This document shows positions 1 through 9,031 of a DNA stretch of 64,000 nt, in pieces. This DNA is from an uncultured Pseudomonadota bacterium. GTDB lineage: Bacteria; Pseudomonadota; Gammaproteobacteria; Ga0077536. Within the stretch, counting starts at the first letter, position 1; every line of letters begins with the position of its first letter. Below the pieces are notes generated by a model. It did no database searches and had not been told where the DNA came from. It saw only the letters and a list, made by a program, of their open reading frames with translations. The DNA is taken from the NCBI GenBank assembly GCA_902557415.1, contig CACEAA010000004.1, positions 1 to 64,000 of the forward strand, in the 5' to 3' direction. The position numbers were made by a program, and so were the translations under genes.

Positions 1-37
1 TAGGTAAGCTATAGATGGCAATAGTACGGTATGAATT

Positions 38-1057
38 ATGACGGATGATGAGCGACTGGTAGAGCCGGTACAGCTTCCAGAAGATAAGTTGGAAGATTTA
101 TCGATAAGGCCACGGTTGTTGTGTGATTATGTAGGCCAGGAAAGTGTGCATGAACAGTTAGAGGTTTTTATTGCCGCGGCCAAAAATCGCGGAGAGGCTT
201 TAGATCACGTATTGATTTCAGGTCCCCCCGGTCTGGGTAAGACAACATTGGCCAACATTATTGCTAATGAAATGGGTGTACAGATGCGACAAACTTCAGG
301 CCCTATTCTGGAAAAAGCGGGCGACTTAGCCGCGTTGCTAACTAATCTCGAGCCTCACGATGTGTTATTTATTGATGAGATACATCGGTTAAGCCCCGTA
401 GTTGAGGAAGTACTTTATCCCGCTATGGAGGATTATCAGTTGGATATTATGATCGGAGAGGGGCCATCTGCGAAAGCTATAAAGCTTGATCTTCCAAGAT
501 TTACTCTTATTGGTGCCACAACCAGAGCAGGTCTGTTGACGTCCCCATTTCGGGACCGTTTTGGTATTGCGCAGCGTTTAGATTTTTATACGGTGCCTGA
601 GTTGTCAGAAATAGTAAAAAGATCAGCAAAAATTTTGAATGTCATGATAGACACAAGTGGTACTGAAGAACTCGCTAGACGCTCGCGAGGTACCCCTAGA
701 ATTGCCAACAGGCTCCTGCGAAGAGCACGGGACTATGCGGAAATAAAAAGTGATGGGGCGCTGGATAAAAGTGTGACTGGTAAAGCCCTCGATATGTTAG
801 AGGTCGACGCCAGTGGCTTGGATACAATGGACAGGAAATTACTGATAACACTAATGAAAAATTTTGATGGTGGTCCAGTTGGGATTGATAGTCTTTCGGC
901 AGCTATAAGCGAGGAACGGGGTACTATAGAAGATGTGATTGAGCCTTACCTAATCCAGCAAGGCTTTTTGGCTCGATCCCCGCGAGGCCGTGTAGTAACG
1001 GCTTTGGCTTGGCAGCACTTTGGCCTAGAAAATCCTGGGTCAAGCGGTGCTGATTAG
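38..1057 (+). CDS. ruvB: Holliday junction branch migration ATPase RuvB
   Basis: Motor subunit of RuvABC: hexameric rings pump DNA through a RuvA-bound Holliday junction during recombinational repair in the cytoplasm. Visible are Walker [10 protein letters not shown] (residues 62-70), Walker B with DEIH (113-116), sensor 1 GATTRAG (159-165), the arginine-finger segment FRDRFG (171-176) and a C-terminal winged helix with the family-typical RSPRGRVVT. At 339 residues it is full length. Bases 1-3 are TAG and could be the ruvA stop, but ruvA itself lies outside. The gene runs into ybgC-tol-pal, a standard gammaproteobacterial order. Identification is secure; the ATG at 38 is the first sensible start. 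Confidence 0.98.
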   Translation: MTDDERLVEPVQLPEDKLEDLSIRPRLLCDYVGQESVHEQLEVFIAAAKNRGEALDHVLISGPPGLGKTTLANIIANEMGVQMRQTSGPILEKAGDLAALLTNLEPHDVLFIDEIHRLSPVVEEVLYPAMEDYQLDIMIGEGPSAKAIKLDLPRFTLIGATTRAGLLTSPFRDRFGIAQRLDFYTVPELSEIVKRSAKILNVMIDTSGTEELARRSRGTPRIANRLLRRARDYAEIKSDGALDKSVTGKALDMLEVDASGLDTMDRKLLITLMKNFDGGPVGIDSLSAAISEERGTIEDVIEPYLIQQGFLARSPRGRVVTALAWQHFGLENPGSSGAD

Positions 1058-1092
1058 GCTAATAAGATGCAAAATTTATTACAGTTGTAACA

Positions 1093-1500
1093 ATGGAGTA
1101 TTCTAATCAGTCTACTTATCGTGTTTATTACGAGGACACCGACGCGGCTGGAGTCGTATATCACGCAAACTATTTGAAATTTATGGAAAGAGGGCGTACA
1201 GATTGGTTGAGAGCCTTAAAAATCGAACAAAGTGATTTGCAAAATCAATATGGAATTGTTTTTGTGATGGTAGCGTCTGAAATATTTTTTCGAAAGCCAG
1301 CGAAGTTTGACGACCAAATAATAGTCAAAACTGATTTACTTGATTTAAGAGGTGCGAGTGTGCGGTTTGAGCAAGAAATATCAGTATCTAATGTATCAGT
1401 TTGTAGTGCGGTAAATGTTGTAGGGTGTGTTGATATGATAACGTTTGTACCAAAACGAATACCCCACTCAGTCAGGAGGGTTTTTCAAGTTGGAGAGTGA
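1093..1500 (+). CDS. ybgC: Tol-Pal-associated acyl-CoA thioesterase YbgC
   Basis: Hot-dog-fold thioesterase that hydrolyses acyl-CoA (short-chain or acyl-ACP-linked substrates, depending on species) and is almost always the first gene of tol-pal operons. The family signature YEDTDAAGVVYHANYL sits at residues 13-28, with the conserved catalytic Asp at 17 and His at 24. The 135-residue length is normal. It follows ruvB by 35 bp and its 3' end overlaps the proposed TTG start of tolQ by 11 bp, so translational coupling is likely. Its cellular role in the Tol system is not settled in any organism; assignment to the family is firm. Confidence 0.95.
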   Translation: MEYSNQSTYRVYYEDTDAAGVVYHANYLKFMERGRTDWLRALKIEQSDLQNQYGIVFVMVASEIFFRKPAKFDDQIIVKTDLLDLRGASVRFEQEISVSNVSVCSAVNVVGCVDMITFVPKRIPHSVRRVFQVGE

Positions 1501-2167
1501 TTTATCTATAGGCAGCTTGATAATGGGCGCGAGCTTTTTAGTAAAGCTTGTTATGGTTTTACTTTTTGCTGCGTCTGTCATTTCTTGGGGCGTGATTTTT
1601 TCTAAACGAAGTTACTTAAGAAAAGTACGGGAACAGATTGCCGTTTTTGAGAATGAGTTTTGGTCGTGCAAGGACCTTACGATTTTATATGAGAGAGTGA
1701 CCGCGAATGATCTGACCAAGGCAGCCGGTCTTGCTTCGATTTTTGAGGCAGGGTTTAGTGAGTTTGTGCGCTTGCGCAATCAAGGAGGGATAGAAGCGGT
1801 TGAGATACTAGACGGGTGTGAGCGCTCGATGAAGATAAGCTTGAGCAAAGAGCTTGAAACGCTTGAGTCTGACTTACCTACGTTGGCTACGATTGGTTCA
1901 GTAAGTCCTTACGTAGGTTTATTGGGAACTGTTTGGGGCATCATGAACTCGTTCCAAGCTCTGGGAAATGTACACCAGGCGACCTTAGCCATGGTTGCGC
2001 CCGGGATCTCGGAAGCACTTGTTGCGACCGCAATGGGACTATTTGCAGCTATACCAGCAGTTGTAGCTTTCAATAGATACTCTACTGCTATAGATCAAAT
2101 TTATGGTCGTTCAGAACTTTTTATCGAAGAATTTCTCGCCATTATTCGCCGACAAGCGAAAGAATAG
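1490..2167 (+). CDS. tolQ: Tol-Pal system inner-membrane protein TolQ (TTG start)
   Basis: Proton-channel subunit of the TolQR motor, which uses the proton motive force to energise TolA during outer-membrane constriction at division. Three membrane segments are seen: one near the N-terminus (FLVKLVMVLLFAASVISW) and two in the second half around GSVSPYVGLLGTVWGIM and the hydrophobic stretch before FNRYSTA. The open frame extends upstream to 1445, but family length and alignment favour TTG at 1490, preceded by a strong Shine-Dalgarno CAGGAGGG (1472-1479). That gives 225 residues, near the usual ~230, and overlaps ybgC by 11 bp. Homologous to ExbB/MotA; the tol context decides the call. Confidence 0.96.
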   Translation: MESDLSIGSLIMGASFLVKLVMVLLFAASVISWGVIFSKRSYLRKVREQIAVFENEFWSCKDLTILYERVTANDLTKAAGLASIFEAGFSEFVRLRNQGGIEAVEILDGCERSMKISLSKELETLESDLPTLATIGSVSPYVGLLGTVWGIMNSFQALGNVHQATLAMVAPGISEALVATAMGLFAAIPAVVAFNRYSTAIDQIYGRSELFIEEFLAIIRRQAKE

Positions 2168-2178
2168 AGCTGATTTCG

Positions 2179-2613
2179 ATGAGAACGCACCGCGGTCGTC
2201 AACGTAAAATAATTTCTGAAATAAATGTGGTGCCATATATCGACGTGATGCTTGTCTTGTTGATTATATTTATGATTACCGCCCCATTAATAACTCAGGG
2301 CGTTAAGATTAGCCTACCGCTGGCTCCATCCGAAATAATTTCTCCCGGGCAACATGAGCCTATAGTCGTTTCAGTAGATTTTGAGGGCAATATTTTTGTA
2401 GATATTGGAGAGCATCCGGAGCAACCCATCACTGATCAGGTACTAATTAACCGCATCGCCGCTGTAATGAAATATCGCCCTGATACCGATATTCTAGTCG
2501 CGGGCGATAGCCGCAGTGATTACGGTCAAGTAGTAAGGGTTATGACTCTGATTCAGCGCGCAGGGGTAAAAGATGTGGGTTTAATAACTGAGCCCTATTC
2601 TGCGCCCAAATAA
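2179..2613 (+). CDS. tolR: Tol-Pal system inner-membrane protein TolR
   Basis: Second subunit of the TolQR motor: one membrane helix and a periplasmic domain that contacts peptidoglycan and TolA. The motif EINVVPYIDVMLVLLIIFMI places the helix at about residues 20-38; Asp22 is the conserved proton-path carboxylate (Asp23 in E. coli). The periplasmic domain ends in the usual YGQVVRVMTLIQRAGV segment. At 144 residues it matches the family. It begins 11 bp after tolQ and ends 4 bp before tolA. ExbD is the paralogous alternative, ruled out by the tolQ-tolA neighbours. Confidence 0.97.
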   Translation: MRTHRGRQRKIISEINVVPYIDVMLVLLIIFMITAPLITQGVKISLPLAPSEIISPGQHEPIVVSVDFEGNIFVDIGEHPEQPITDQVLINRIAAVMKYRPDTDILVAGDSRSDYGQVVRVMTLIQRAGVKDVGLITEPYSAPK

Positions 2614-2617
2614 AGTG

Positions 2618-3436
2618 ATGATACCCCGAAAAGTAAAACAAATTTTTCTGAAGCCTACCCCGCTTTTACTATCGATGATAGTCCACTCCGGAGCAGTATT
2701 ACTTATGATCACTATTTCGGCGAGTGACCCAGATCTAGTTGAGCCCGTTCCGATTCAGGCGGAAATAGTTACTGCAGTGGCGATTGATAAAGTCGCTCTG
2801 GAAAGAGAGATGGATGGGATCCGTTCTGCCGAAGCGCAAAAAGAAAAAGTGTTGCAACAAAAGCTTGATTTAGCAGTGAGAAAGAGAAATGAGGCGATAC
2901 AGAAGAGAAAAGACGAGGAGAAGCGGTTACAAGAAATCAAAAAGCGTAAAAAAGAGTTAGAACTTGCTACGAAGAAGGCAGTCTCTGATAAGGCCAAAGC
3001 TGACGAGAGGGCAGCAATAGCGGAAAAAAAAGCTCAAAGAGAGAAGAATCTAGCGATTCAGGCAGAGCGTGCTCGCAAGGAAGCTGAGAAAAAAAAGATT
3101 GAAGTTGACGCTGCGAGCAAGATAGCTCAGGCAGAAGCGCAGAGGGTGGCAGACGAAAATGAACTTGATAGTATAAGAAGGGCGATCAAAATCCGTGTCA
3201 TGCGATCTTTCAATATTTTGCCAAATTTTGAACGCTTGTCGTGTATCCTCGCTATTCGCTTGCTGCCAGATGGAAACGTCGCTAGTGTGGCTGTTATTCA
3301 ATCTAGTGGTAATGAAATATTTGACCGCCACGCAAAAAATGCCGTGCAAAAAGCCGCGCCATTACCAGTGCCAGAGTCGAAGCGCCTTTTTCGAAAAATG
3401 AGGAGTATATCTTTTGTCTTCGACCCGATGTTATAG
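2618..3436 (+). CDS. tolA: Tol-Pal system trans-periplasmic protein TolA
   Basis: Links the TolQR motor in the inner membrane to TolB-Pal at the outer membrane. It has an N-terminal membrane anchor (PLLLSMIVHSGAVLLMI), a long charged Lys/Glu/Ala helix (about residues 50-190) that would span the periplasm, and a C-terminal domain with LPDGNVASVAVIQSSGNEIFDRHAKNAV, typical of TolA domain III. About 272 residues is short compared with E. coli TolA (421), mostly through a shorter helical domain. GTG at 2615 directly before ATG 2618 is an alternative start. The 3' end overlaps tolB by 23 bp. The low-complexity helix makes similarity hard to judge, but position and architecture agree. Confidence 0.93.
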   Translation: MIPRKVKQIFLKPTPLLLSMIVHSGAVLLMITISASDPDLVEPVPIQAEIVTAVAIDKVALEREMDGIRSAEAQKEKVLQQKLDLAVRKRNEAIQKRKDEEKRLQEIKKRKKELELATKKAVSDKAKADERAAIAEKKAQREKNLAIQAERARKEAEKKKIEVDAASKIAQAEAQRVADENELDSIRRAIKIRVMRSFNILPNFERLSCILAIRLLPDGNVASVAVIQSSGNEIFDRHAKNAVQKAAPLPVPESKRLFRKMRSISFVFDPML

Positions 3437-4742
3437 CAGTCATTTTGGTTGGATAGTCGCACTAATAGCCTCTGTGTGTACTTTGTTTTCTTTCGAGGTG
3501 ATTGCGGAAGACTTAGTTATAAAAATTGAAAAAGGGGTCTCTACTGCGCTGCCTATTGCTATAGTGCCATTTGAAAATAAAACCGGTGAACCGTTAATTG
3601 ACCCCGCTGCTATTATCCGTAATAACTTAGAGAGATCCGGTTTATTTAAGTCACTTCCCGTGAACGATATGCCTGCTTTACCCAGTACTTTAGAAGATGT
3701 TCGAAAAAAAAATTGGACGAGTTTGGGGATAGAAAACTTAGTTATCGGTAAACTAGTGAAGAAGAAACATGGAACAACCGATATCCATTTCAGATTGATT
3801 GATGTATACAGTGGTAAACAATTACTTGGCTACAGAATACCTGTACGCGATGATGATTTACGCTTTGGTAGTCACAAAGTAAGTGATTTTATATATGAAA
3901 AACTCTTGGATAAGCCTGGTGCGTACACTAGCTTGCTGGCGTATATTACTGTCGACCAAGGCTTGGACTCAGATACGGTTTATAGATTACAAGTTTCTGA
4001 TTCTGATGGTCATAACGCTCGAACCATCTTGCAATCGACCGAGCCTATTGTATCGCCCGCTTGGTCACCTGACGGACAACGCTTAGCTTATGTTTCGTTC
4101 GAGAGAAATAACTCGGCTATTTACCTACAGGACTTAGCTACCGGGCGGCGAGAACGGATAATTCATGGTAAAGGGATTAATAGTTCGCCCGCATTTTCTG
4201 GAGATGGTAATAAGCTGGCTGTTACTTTATCCCGTGATGGGAACCCAGAAATTTACTTGTATGATTTTAAGAGCAAGAGCTTAACGCGGGTTACGCGGCA
4301 TGGCGCGATCGACACTGAGCCTGCATGGGCGCCAGATGGTAGAGGATTAGTCTTCACTTCAGACAGGGGAGATGGCCCCCAGATTTATTATCATAATTTA
4401 GCCGATAACTCGATGGAGCGAATTACCTATAATATGGGCCGATACAATACGAGGGCTCGATACTCGCCCGATGGTAGGAAGTTAGTTTTGGTGAATGGAG
4501 CTCAAGGAAACTACCGTATAGTTTTGTTTGATCTGCAGACAAAAATTTATGAGGCAGTTACGATTGGGGTTCTAGATGAGTCGCCTAGCTTTTCGCCCAA
4601 CGGGGCTATGATTATTTATGCGACTGTAACTAAAAATGGAAGCCAATTAGCGGCAGTTTCTGCCGATGGCTTCACTAAGCAAAAGTTGGTGGTCCAGCGT
4701 GGCGAGGTTAGGGAGCCTGTTTGGGGGCCGTTAATTCGTTGA
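3414..4742 (+). CDS. tolB: Tol-Pal system periplasmic beta-propeller TolB (TTG start)
   Basis: Periplasmic partner that switches between Pal and TolA. An N-terminal signal peptide (hydrophobic core WIVALIASVCTLFSF, likely cleaved after VIA) is followed by the TolB N-domain (IAIVPFENKTG) and a six-bladed propeller with repeats such as PAWSPDGQRLAYVS, EPAWAPDGRGLVFTSDRG and PSFSPNGAMIIYAT. At 442 residues it is full length. The start is TTG at 3414 with AGGAG at 3401-3405, lying inside the tolA reading frame, so translation is probably coupled to tolA. No better in-frame start keeps the signal peptide. Confidence 0.97.
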   Translation: MSSTRCYSSHFGWIVALIASVCTLFSFEVIAEDLVIKIEKGVSTALPIAIVPFENKTGEPLIDPAAIIRNNLERSGLFKSLPVNDMPALPSTLEDVRKKNWTSLGIENLVIGKLVKKKHGTTDIHFRLIDVYSGKQLLGYRIPVRDDDLRFGSHKVSDFIYEKLLDKPGAYTSLLAYITVDQGLDSDTVYRLQVSDSDGHNARTILQSTEPIVSPAWSPDGQRLAYVSFERNNSAIYLQDLATGRRERIIHGKGINSSPAFSGDGNKLAVTLSRDGNPEIYLYDFKSKSLTRVTRHGAIDTEPAWAPDGRGLVFTSDRGDGPQIYYHNLADNSMERITYNMGRYNTRARYSPDGRKLVLVNGAQGNYRIVLFDLQTKIYEAVTIGVLDESPSFSPNGAMIIYATVTKNGSQLAAVSADGFTKQKLVVQRGEVREPVWGPLIR

Positions 4743-4787
4743 GAAGTAGGTTATTATTTTACGAACATAATATAAAAGGAGTATTTA

Positions 4788-5348
4788 ATGGGACAACTTG
4801 GACGGATCGCCACAATATTTTTTTTCTGCGCGTCTGGCACTTCTTGCGGTATATTTCCTGGGGGAGAACCAGAAGAAGTAGTTGACAGAAGTTTATCGCC
4901 AGTACCCATCTCCGAGGCTTCAGTAGAAACAATGGGATTGGCTGGTGCGCGAGAATTATCGCCAGAAGCTTTAGATGGAAGATTGACGAATAACCTCGAC
5001 GCTGGTGCCGCGACTTTATTAGATACTCGAGTTTTCAATTTTGCCTATGATAGTTCTCAGATTTTAGAAAAATATAATGCTGCTATTGAGGCGCATACTA
5101 GATATCTAATCAAAAATCCTAATGCCAAAGTGTCCCTAGAAGGACATACCGATGAGCGAGGGTCTCGAGAGTATAACTTAGCTTTAGGCGAAAGACGTGC
5201 TCAATCGTTACAAAGGCGGTTGAGCTTGCTAGGTGTACCTGAGTCACAGGTGTCGGTTATTACATACGGAGAGGAGCGCCCAATAGACTTGATGCACAAT
5301 GAAGCGGCTTACGCGATAAACAGGCGGGTTGAAATTGTTTATAGATAG
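4788..5348 (+). CDS. pal: Peptidoglycan-associated lipoprotein Pal
   Basis: Outer-membrane lipoprotein whose OmpA-like domain binds diaminopimelate in peptidoglycan and which the Tol motor concentrates at division sites. The C-terminal domain is clear: FNFAYDSS, then SLEGHTDERGSREYNLALGE and RRVEIVYR at the end. The start ATG at 4788 has a good AAAAGGAG. The lipid-modification site is unusual: the likely acylated Cys is Cys20 in SGTSC, where position -3 is Gly rather than the usual Leu (Cys14 in IFFFC fits even less well). Its 186 residues are normal. The 3' end overlaps cpoB. Confidence 0.96.
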   Translation: MGQLGRIATIFFFCASGTSCGIFPGGEPEEVVDRSLSPVPISEASVETMGLAGARELSPEALDGRLTNNLDAGAATLLDTRVFNFAYDSSQILEKYNAAIEAHTRYLIKNPNAKVSLEGHTDERGSREYNLALGERRAQSLQRRLSLLGVPESQVSVITYGEERPIDLMHNEAAYAINRRVEIVYR

Positions 5349-6195
5349 ATTGTGCGGGTTTAATTTCCCCAGGGTGCTTGTCGAAAAACTTTACCTCAAG
5401 TTGCTCATCTTATGCGCCCTGATTAATCCTTTGCTCAGTTTAGCACAAGATACCGATGATACTTTGGAAGTAAGGTTAAATAAGGTCGAGACGATATTAG
5501 CGAGTAAAGCTTTAATAGACTTATCTTCGCAAGTGCATATGCTAGAGCAGGAAGTTAGAAGTCTGCGTGGGGCAATTGAAAATCAGAATTTTGCGACCGA
5601 GACTTTTTTGACGGAATTAAAGACAAGTATTGAGACAGTATCGCTCCGACTTGATAGTATAGAATTTGATCAGGAAATTAAACTTGGACAGGTTGAGATG
5701 TCTGACCCAAGACCTGAAGGGTCGGTTACGGATAGTGAGGAGTCTACTATTGAAAACCGGGAGCTCGATTCCTACAAAGATCAAGAAATAGTTGCGCCAC
5801 CTGAACTAACATTAGATCCTAAGTCGATGTTTGATGATGCTGTAGACGCACTAAAGTCGGGTGATTATATTGTTGCTGATCGATCGTTTAGTAACTTCTA
5901 TACCTTATATCCGGATCACGATTTTGCCGATGATGCCCTGTTTAGGGCGGCTGAAGCCTGTTACCTCAGAAGGGATTTTACAGAAGCTATAATCGCTTAC
6001 AACAAGATAATAACAATTTTCCCGGAAAGTATGCATAGAGCGGCTGCCATGCTGAAACTGGCTTATTCGCACCATGAGCTAGGAGACGATAAAATGGCCC
6101 TTCGAGTGGTTAAAGAGCTTAAGTCCCTCTATCCCGCCTCACTTTCGGCACAATTGGCAGATGATAGGATGAGCCGAATTGGTAGTTCCGAATAG
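5335..6195 (+). CDS. cpoB: Cell division coordinator CpoB (YbgF)
   Basis: Periplasmic protein that coordinates PBP1B-LpoB peptidoglycan synthesis with Tol-Pal constriction in E. coli. A signal peptide (KLLILCALINPLLSLA, cut before QDTDD) leads into a coiled coil (VRLNKVETILASKALIDLSS onward) that trimerises the protein, an acidic linker, and C-terminal TPR repeats (FDDAVDALKSGDYIVADRSF; YPASLSAQLADDRM). The start is uncertain: TTG at 5335 has AGGCGGG six bases upstream; TTG at 5329 and GTG at 5374 are also in frame. It overlaps pal by about 14 bp and ends the tol operon. Confidence 0.9.
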   Translation: MFIDRLCGFNFPRVLVEKLYLKLLILCALINPLLSLAQDTDDTLEVRLNKVETILASKALIDLSSQVHMLEQEVRSLRGAIENQNFATETFLTELKTSIETVSLRLDSIEFDQEIKLGQVEMSDPRPEGSVTDSEESTIENRELDSYKDQEIVAPPELTLDPKSMFDDAVDALKSGDYIVADRSFSNFYTLYPDHDFADDALFRAAEACYLRRDFTEAIIAYNKIITIFPESMHRAAAMLKLAYSHHELGDDKMALRVVKELKSLYPASLSAQLADDRMSRIGSSE

Positions 6196-6236
6196 GCAAT
6201 CAGGGCGGGTCAAAGCTGATCGTCTGTTCTTAACGT

Positions 6237-6896
6237 TTAGTAACGTAGTTGGGTTACGGCCTCTAATCTCTCAGTCGTTCCAACATCGTGCCAAACTCCT
6301 GTGTAAAGTTGTCCCGTAACTAGCTTTTTATCCACTTTTTCTCGAAGAATTTTACCTAGCGCTATCTTGCCATCCGGGATTTTCGAAAAGAAAGCGGGAT
6401 TGTAAACCCCGATCCCGCAATATGTATAAGGCGCATGCTTTTCGTTAGTCAAAAGGCCCGCTCTAAGATTGAAATCACCACTATAATTTCTAGGATTAGG
6501 CGTCAAAATTAAGTGAGCTTCGCCTACATTTTTAGGTAGCTTGTCGAAGGGAAAATCCGTTAATATATCTGCATTTATTACAAGAAAGGGTTGGTTCCCT
6601 AACAGGGGCAATGCCTGTTTTATCCCTCCCGCAGTTTCTAGTTCTTTGCCATATTCTTTTGAATACGATATTTTGAGACCATATTGAGCGCCATTTTTTA
6701 ATTTCTGTTCGATTAATTCTCCTAGATAGCATAAATTTATTACAATCTCCTGGTAGCCGGCTGATTTTAACGCGTACAGGTGTCTCTCTATAAGGGACTC
6801 GCCATTCACACTTATCAATGCTTTTGGTGTGTGGTTGGTTAGAGGTTTTAGCCTAGTCCCCTTTCCTGCAGCTAAGATTATTGCCTTCAATACCAT
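6237..6896 (-). CDS. murU: N-acetylmuramate-1-phosphate uridylyltransferase MurU-like
   Basis: Sugar-1-phosphate nucleotidyltransferase that in Pseudomonas converts MurNAc-1-phosphate to UDP-MurNAc in cell-wall recycling. The N-terminal nucleotide-binding motif LAAGKGTRLKPLT (residues 8-20), PKALISVNGESLIERHL, the ETAGGIKQALPLLG segment and the metal-binding INADILTD all fit MurU, as does the 219-residue length. MurU needs the kinase AmgK, usually encoded next door; no such gene is present here. It is convergent with cpoB and divergent from yrbG, so it is probably transcribed alone. A generic mannose/glucose-1-phosphate nucleotidyltransferase is the main alternative. Confidence 0.8.
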   Translation of the reverse strand: MVLKAIILAAGKGTRLKPLTNHTPKALISVNGESLIERHLYALKSAGYQEIVINLCYLGELIEQKLKNGAQYGLKISYSKEYGKELETAGGIKQALPLLGNQPFLVINADILTDFPFDKLPKNVGEAHLILTPNPRNYSGDFNLRAGLLTNEKHAPYTYCGIGVYNPAFFSKIPDGKIALGKILREKVDKKLVTGQLYTGVWHDVGTTERLEAVTQLRY

Positions 6897-7014
6897 TGAT
6901 TCTTAATTTTATGTTGTTCGAGAATACTATAACTCGCGTATGGAGTGTATTAAGAATATTAACTGTTAACTTTATCTGGCATTATTAAGGAATGACTTCA
7001 ACGTTTTATTTCTC

Positions 7015-7968
7015 ATGCTGATTATTTTAACTTTGGTAGGCGGACTGCTAATTTTGGTGTACGGCGCAGATCGCTTTGTTCACGGGGCATTAGGCACAGC
7101 TAAGTATCTTGGTATTTCCCCTCTCCTGTGTGGGATTCTGATAGTAGGTTTGGCTACTTCGCTTCCTGAAGCACTAGTATCTGCTTCGGCGGCCATACAG
7201 GGCAGCCCTTTGCTAGGAGTCGCTAACGCTTTAGGTTCAAATATCGCCAATATCGGTCTAGTCCTGGGTGTCACTCTACTAGCTTCGACTAAACCTTTAG
7301 CGTGTCCTCCTATGGGTCGAGATCTCGCGTTAATGTTAGTTTCGATGTTAGTTGTATGTTTTTTTCTGATAGATTTAAATTTAGGATTGGAGGACGGTGT
7401 TTTTTTATTAATTTCTCTAGTCGTAGTTTTGCTCTTTATGATTTATCAAGGTCAAGCTGACGCTGATGATGGTTTTGTGTCTGGTAAAGAAGGCTATCCT
7501 AAGCCGACCATATTTTTCCCATTTGTCAACTTATGTCTAGGTCTAATTGCCCTAATTGGAGGATCGAAGCTTTTGGTTTTGGGTGCAATAGATCTCGCGA
7601 GATTATGGGAGATTAGTGAAGCGGTTATAGGGCTTACTATTGTGGCTGTCGGAACCAGTCTTCCAGAATTAGCTGCATCATTAGCGAGTGTGATAAAAGG
7701 TAAAAGTGATATGGCGATAGGAAATATTATTGGGTCGAATATTTTTAATAGTTTGGGTGTATTAGCGATGCCCGCATTACTGTCGCCTAATTTTTTTATG
7801 CCGCCGGATATTTTATATCGCGATGTGATTTGTATGGTGTTGATTAGTACGATATTGATTGTCATATTGCTGACCCGAAGGGCTAATAGTTTTTTGACCC
7901 GCTCTAATGGTTTCGTCCTGACCTTTGTTTTTGTGTGTTATCAATTTTTATTATTCACAGGCATTTAG
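7015..7968 (+). CDS. yrbG: Calcium/sodium antiporter family protein YrbG
   Basis: Inner-membrane cation/Ca2+ exchanger with about ten membrane segments. The two inverted alpha repeats of the family are plain: GLATSLPEALVSAS with ALGSNIANIGLVLG in the first half, and AVGTSLPELAASLASV with NIIGSNIFNSLGVL in the second; the acidic residues in each (SLPE) bind the cation. At 317 residues it has family length. It precedes kdsD, as yrbG does in the E. coli yrb-kds-lpt cluster. The physiological ion is not proven for this branch. Confidence 0.92.
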   Translation: MLIILTLVGGLLILVYGADRFVHGALGTAKYLGISPLLCGILIVGLATSLPEALVSASAAIQGSPLLGVANALGSNIANIGLVLGVTLLASTKPLACPPMGRDLALMLVSMLVVCFFLIDLNLGLEDGVFLLISLVVVLLFMIYQGQADADDGFVSGKEGYPKPTIFFPFVNLCLGLIALIGGSKLLVLGAIDLARLWEISEAVIGLTIVAVGTSLPELAASLASVIKGKSDMAIGNIIGSNIFNSLGVLAMPALLSPNFFMPPDILYRDVICMVLISTILIVILLTRRANSFLTRSNGFVLTFVFVCYQFLLFTGI

Positions 7969-8011
7969 TTGCGGGACTTGTATAATTATTTGTAGGAGAT
8001 AATTAACTACT

Positions 8012-9016
8012 ATGACAGGAAAACGAATTACTGATCCCGACAGCTCCAGCAAGGTATCTTATGTTTCTATTGGTCAGAAGGTAATAGAAGCTGAGGCAAA
8101 GGCATTAAATGCGGTTGCTAAAAATTTAGGCGGAAATTTTCATGATGCGGTTAGCTGTATTTTGAAATGTAAGGGAAGATTGGTAGTGATCGGCGTTGGG
8201 AAATCAGGTCAAATCGGGAGGAAAATTTCGGCCACTTTGGCGAGTACGGGTACTCCGTCATTTTTTGTTCACGCAGGTGAAGCTAGTCATGGTGACGTTG
8301 GTATGATAGTAGAGCATGATACTGTACTGGCATTATCAAACTCCGGCGAGACTCAGGAGCTAGTCGTTTTAATCCCCGTTCTGAAAAGACTTGGTATACC
8401 GCTAATAGCTTTTACAGGAGATACTTCGTCCACACTAGCAAAAAGTGCCGATATCCACGTTTTTACTGGAGCCGAAGAGGAGGCTTGTCCTCTAGGGCTC
8501 GCGCCGACGTCCAGTACAACGGTCGCTTTGGCGGTAGGTGATGCATTGGCTGTGACGTTACTCGAATCTCGCGGATTTACTGAGAAAGACTTCGCAATGG
8601 CGCATCCTGGCGGTAGCTTAGGAAGACGATTGTTGCTTACTGTGGAAGATATCATGCACTCGGGGACTGATATGCCTACGATATCGTTAGATGCATCTAT
8701 CAGTGAGGGTTTGCTTGAAATAAGTAGGTGTGGACTAGGTCTGGTGGTCGTGATAGGCAATTCTAATAATATCTTGGGGATTTTTACGGACGGAGACTTG
8801 AGGCGAATGATAGAAACAGGTTTGGATCTTAGAGCTAGCAGATTAGAAGCAGGAATGACCAGAGAGTGCAAAACCTTAGGGTCAAGAGCCCTCGCAGCTG
8901 AAGCGTTAAAACTAATGCAAGAGGAAAAAATTAACGCTCTTCCAATTGTCAATAAAAATGACCAATTGATCGGAGTAATAAACATGCACGATCTATTGAG
9001 GGCGAAGGTATTTTAA
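8012..9016 (+). CDS. kdsD: Arabinose-5-phosphate isomerase KdsD
   Basis: Isomerises ribulose-5-phosphate to arabinose-5-phosphate, the first step towards Kdo in lipopolysaccharide. The SIS domain covers about residues 30-180, with VIGVGKSGQIGRKISATLAS, the HAGEASHGDVGMI motif and LALSNSGETQEL; two CBS repeats follow (about 215-334, ending VINMHDLLRAKVF). At 334 residues it is close to the usual 328. A weak GGAG precedes the ATG. Normally kdsC (Kdo-8-phosphate phosphatase) comes next, but here lptC starts 15 bp after the stop, so kdsC must be elsewhere or replaced. Confidence 0.97.
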   Translation: MTGKRITDPDSSSKVSYVSIGQKVIEAEAKALNAVAKNLGGNFHDAVSCILKCKGRLVVIGVGKSGQIGRKISATLASTGTPSFFVHAGEASHGDVGMIVEHDTVLALSNSGETQELVVLIPVLKRLGIPLIAFTGDTSSTLAKSADIHVFTGAEEEACPLGLAPTSSTTVALAVGDALAVTLLESRGFTEKDFAMAHPGGSLGRRLLLTVEDIMHSGTDMPTISLDASISEGLLEISRCGLGLVVVIGNSNNILGIFTDGDLRRMIETGLDLRASRLEAGMTRECKTLGSRALAAEALKLMQEEKINALPIVNKNDQLIGVINMHDLLRAKVF

Positions 9017-9031
9017 AATGACGGTCCAAAT

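Noticed and set aside
8353-8985. 210-codon open frame antisense to kdsD
   Set aside because: Composition is Ser/Ile-rich as expected from the complement of a coding gene; no start signal or domain, and kdsD is certain.
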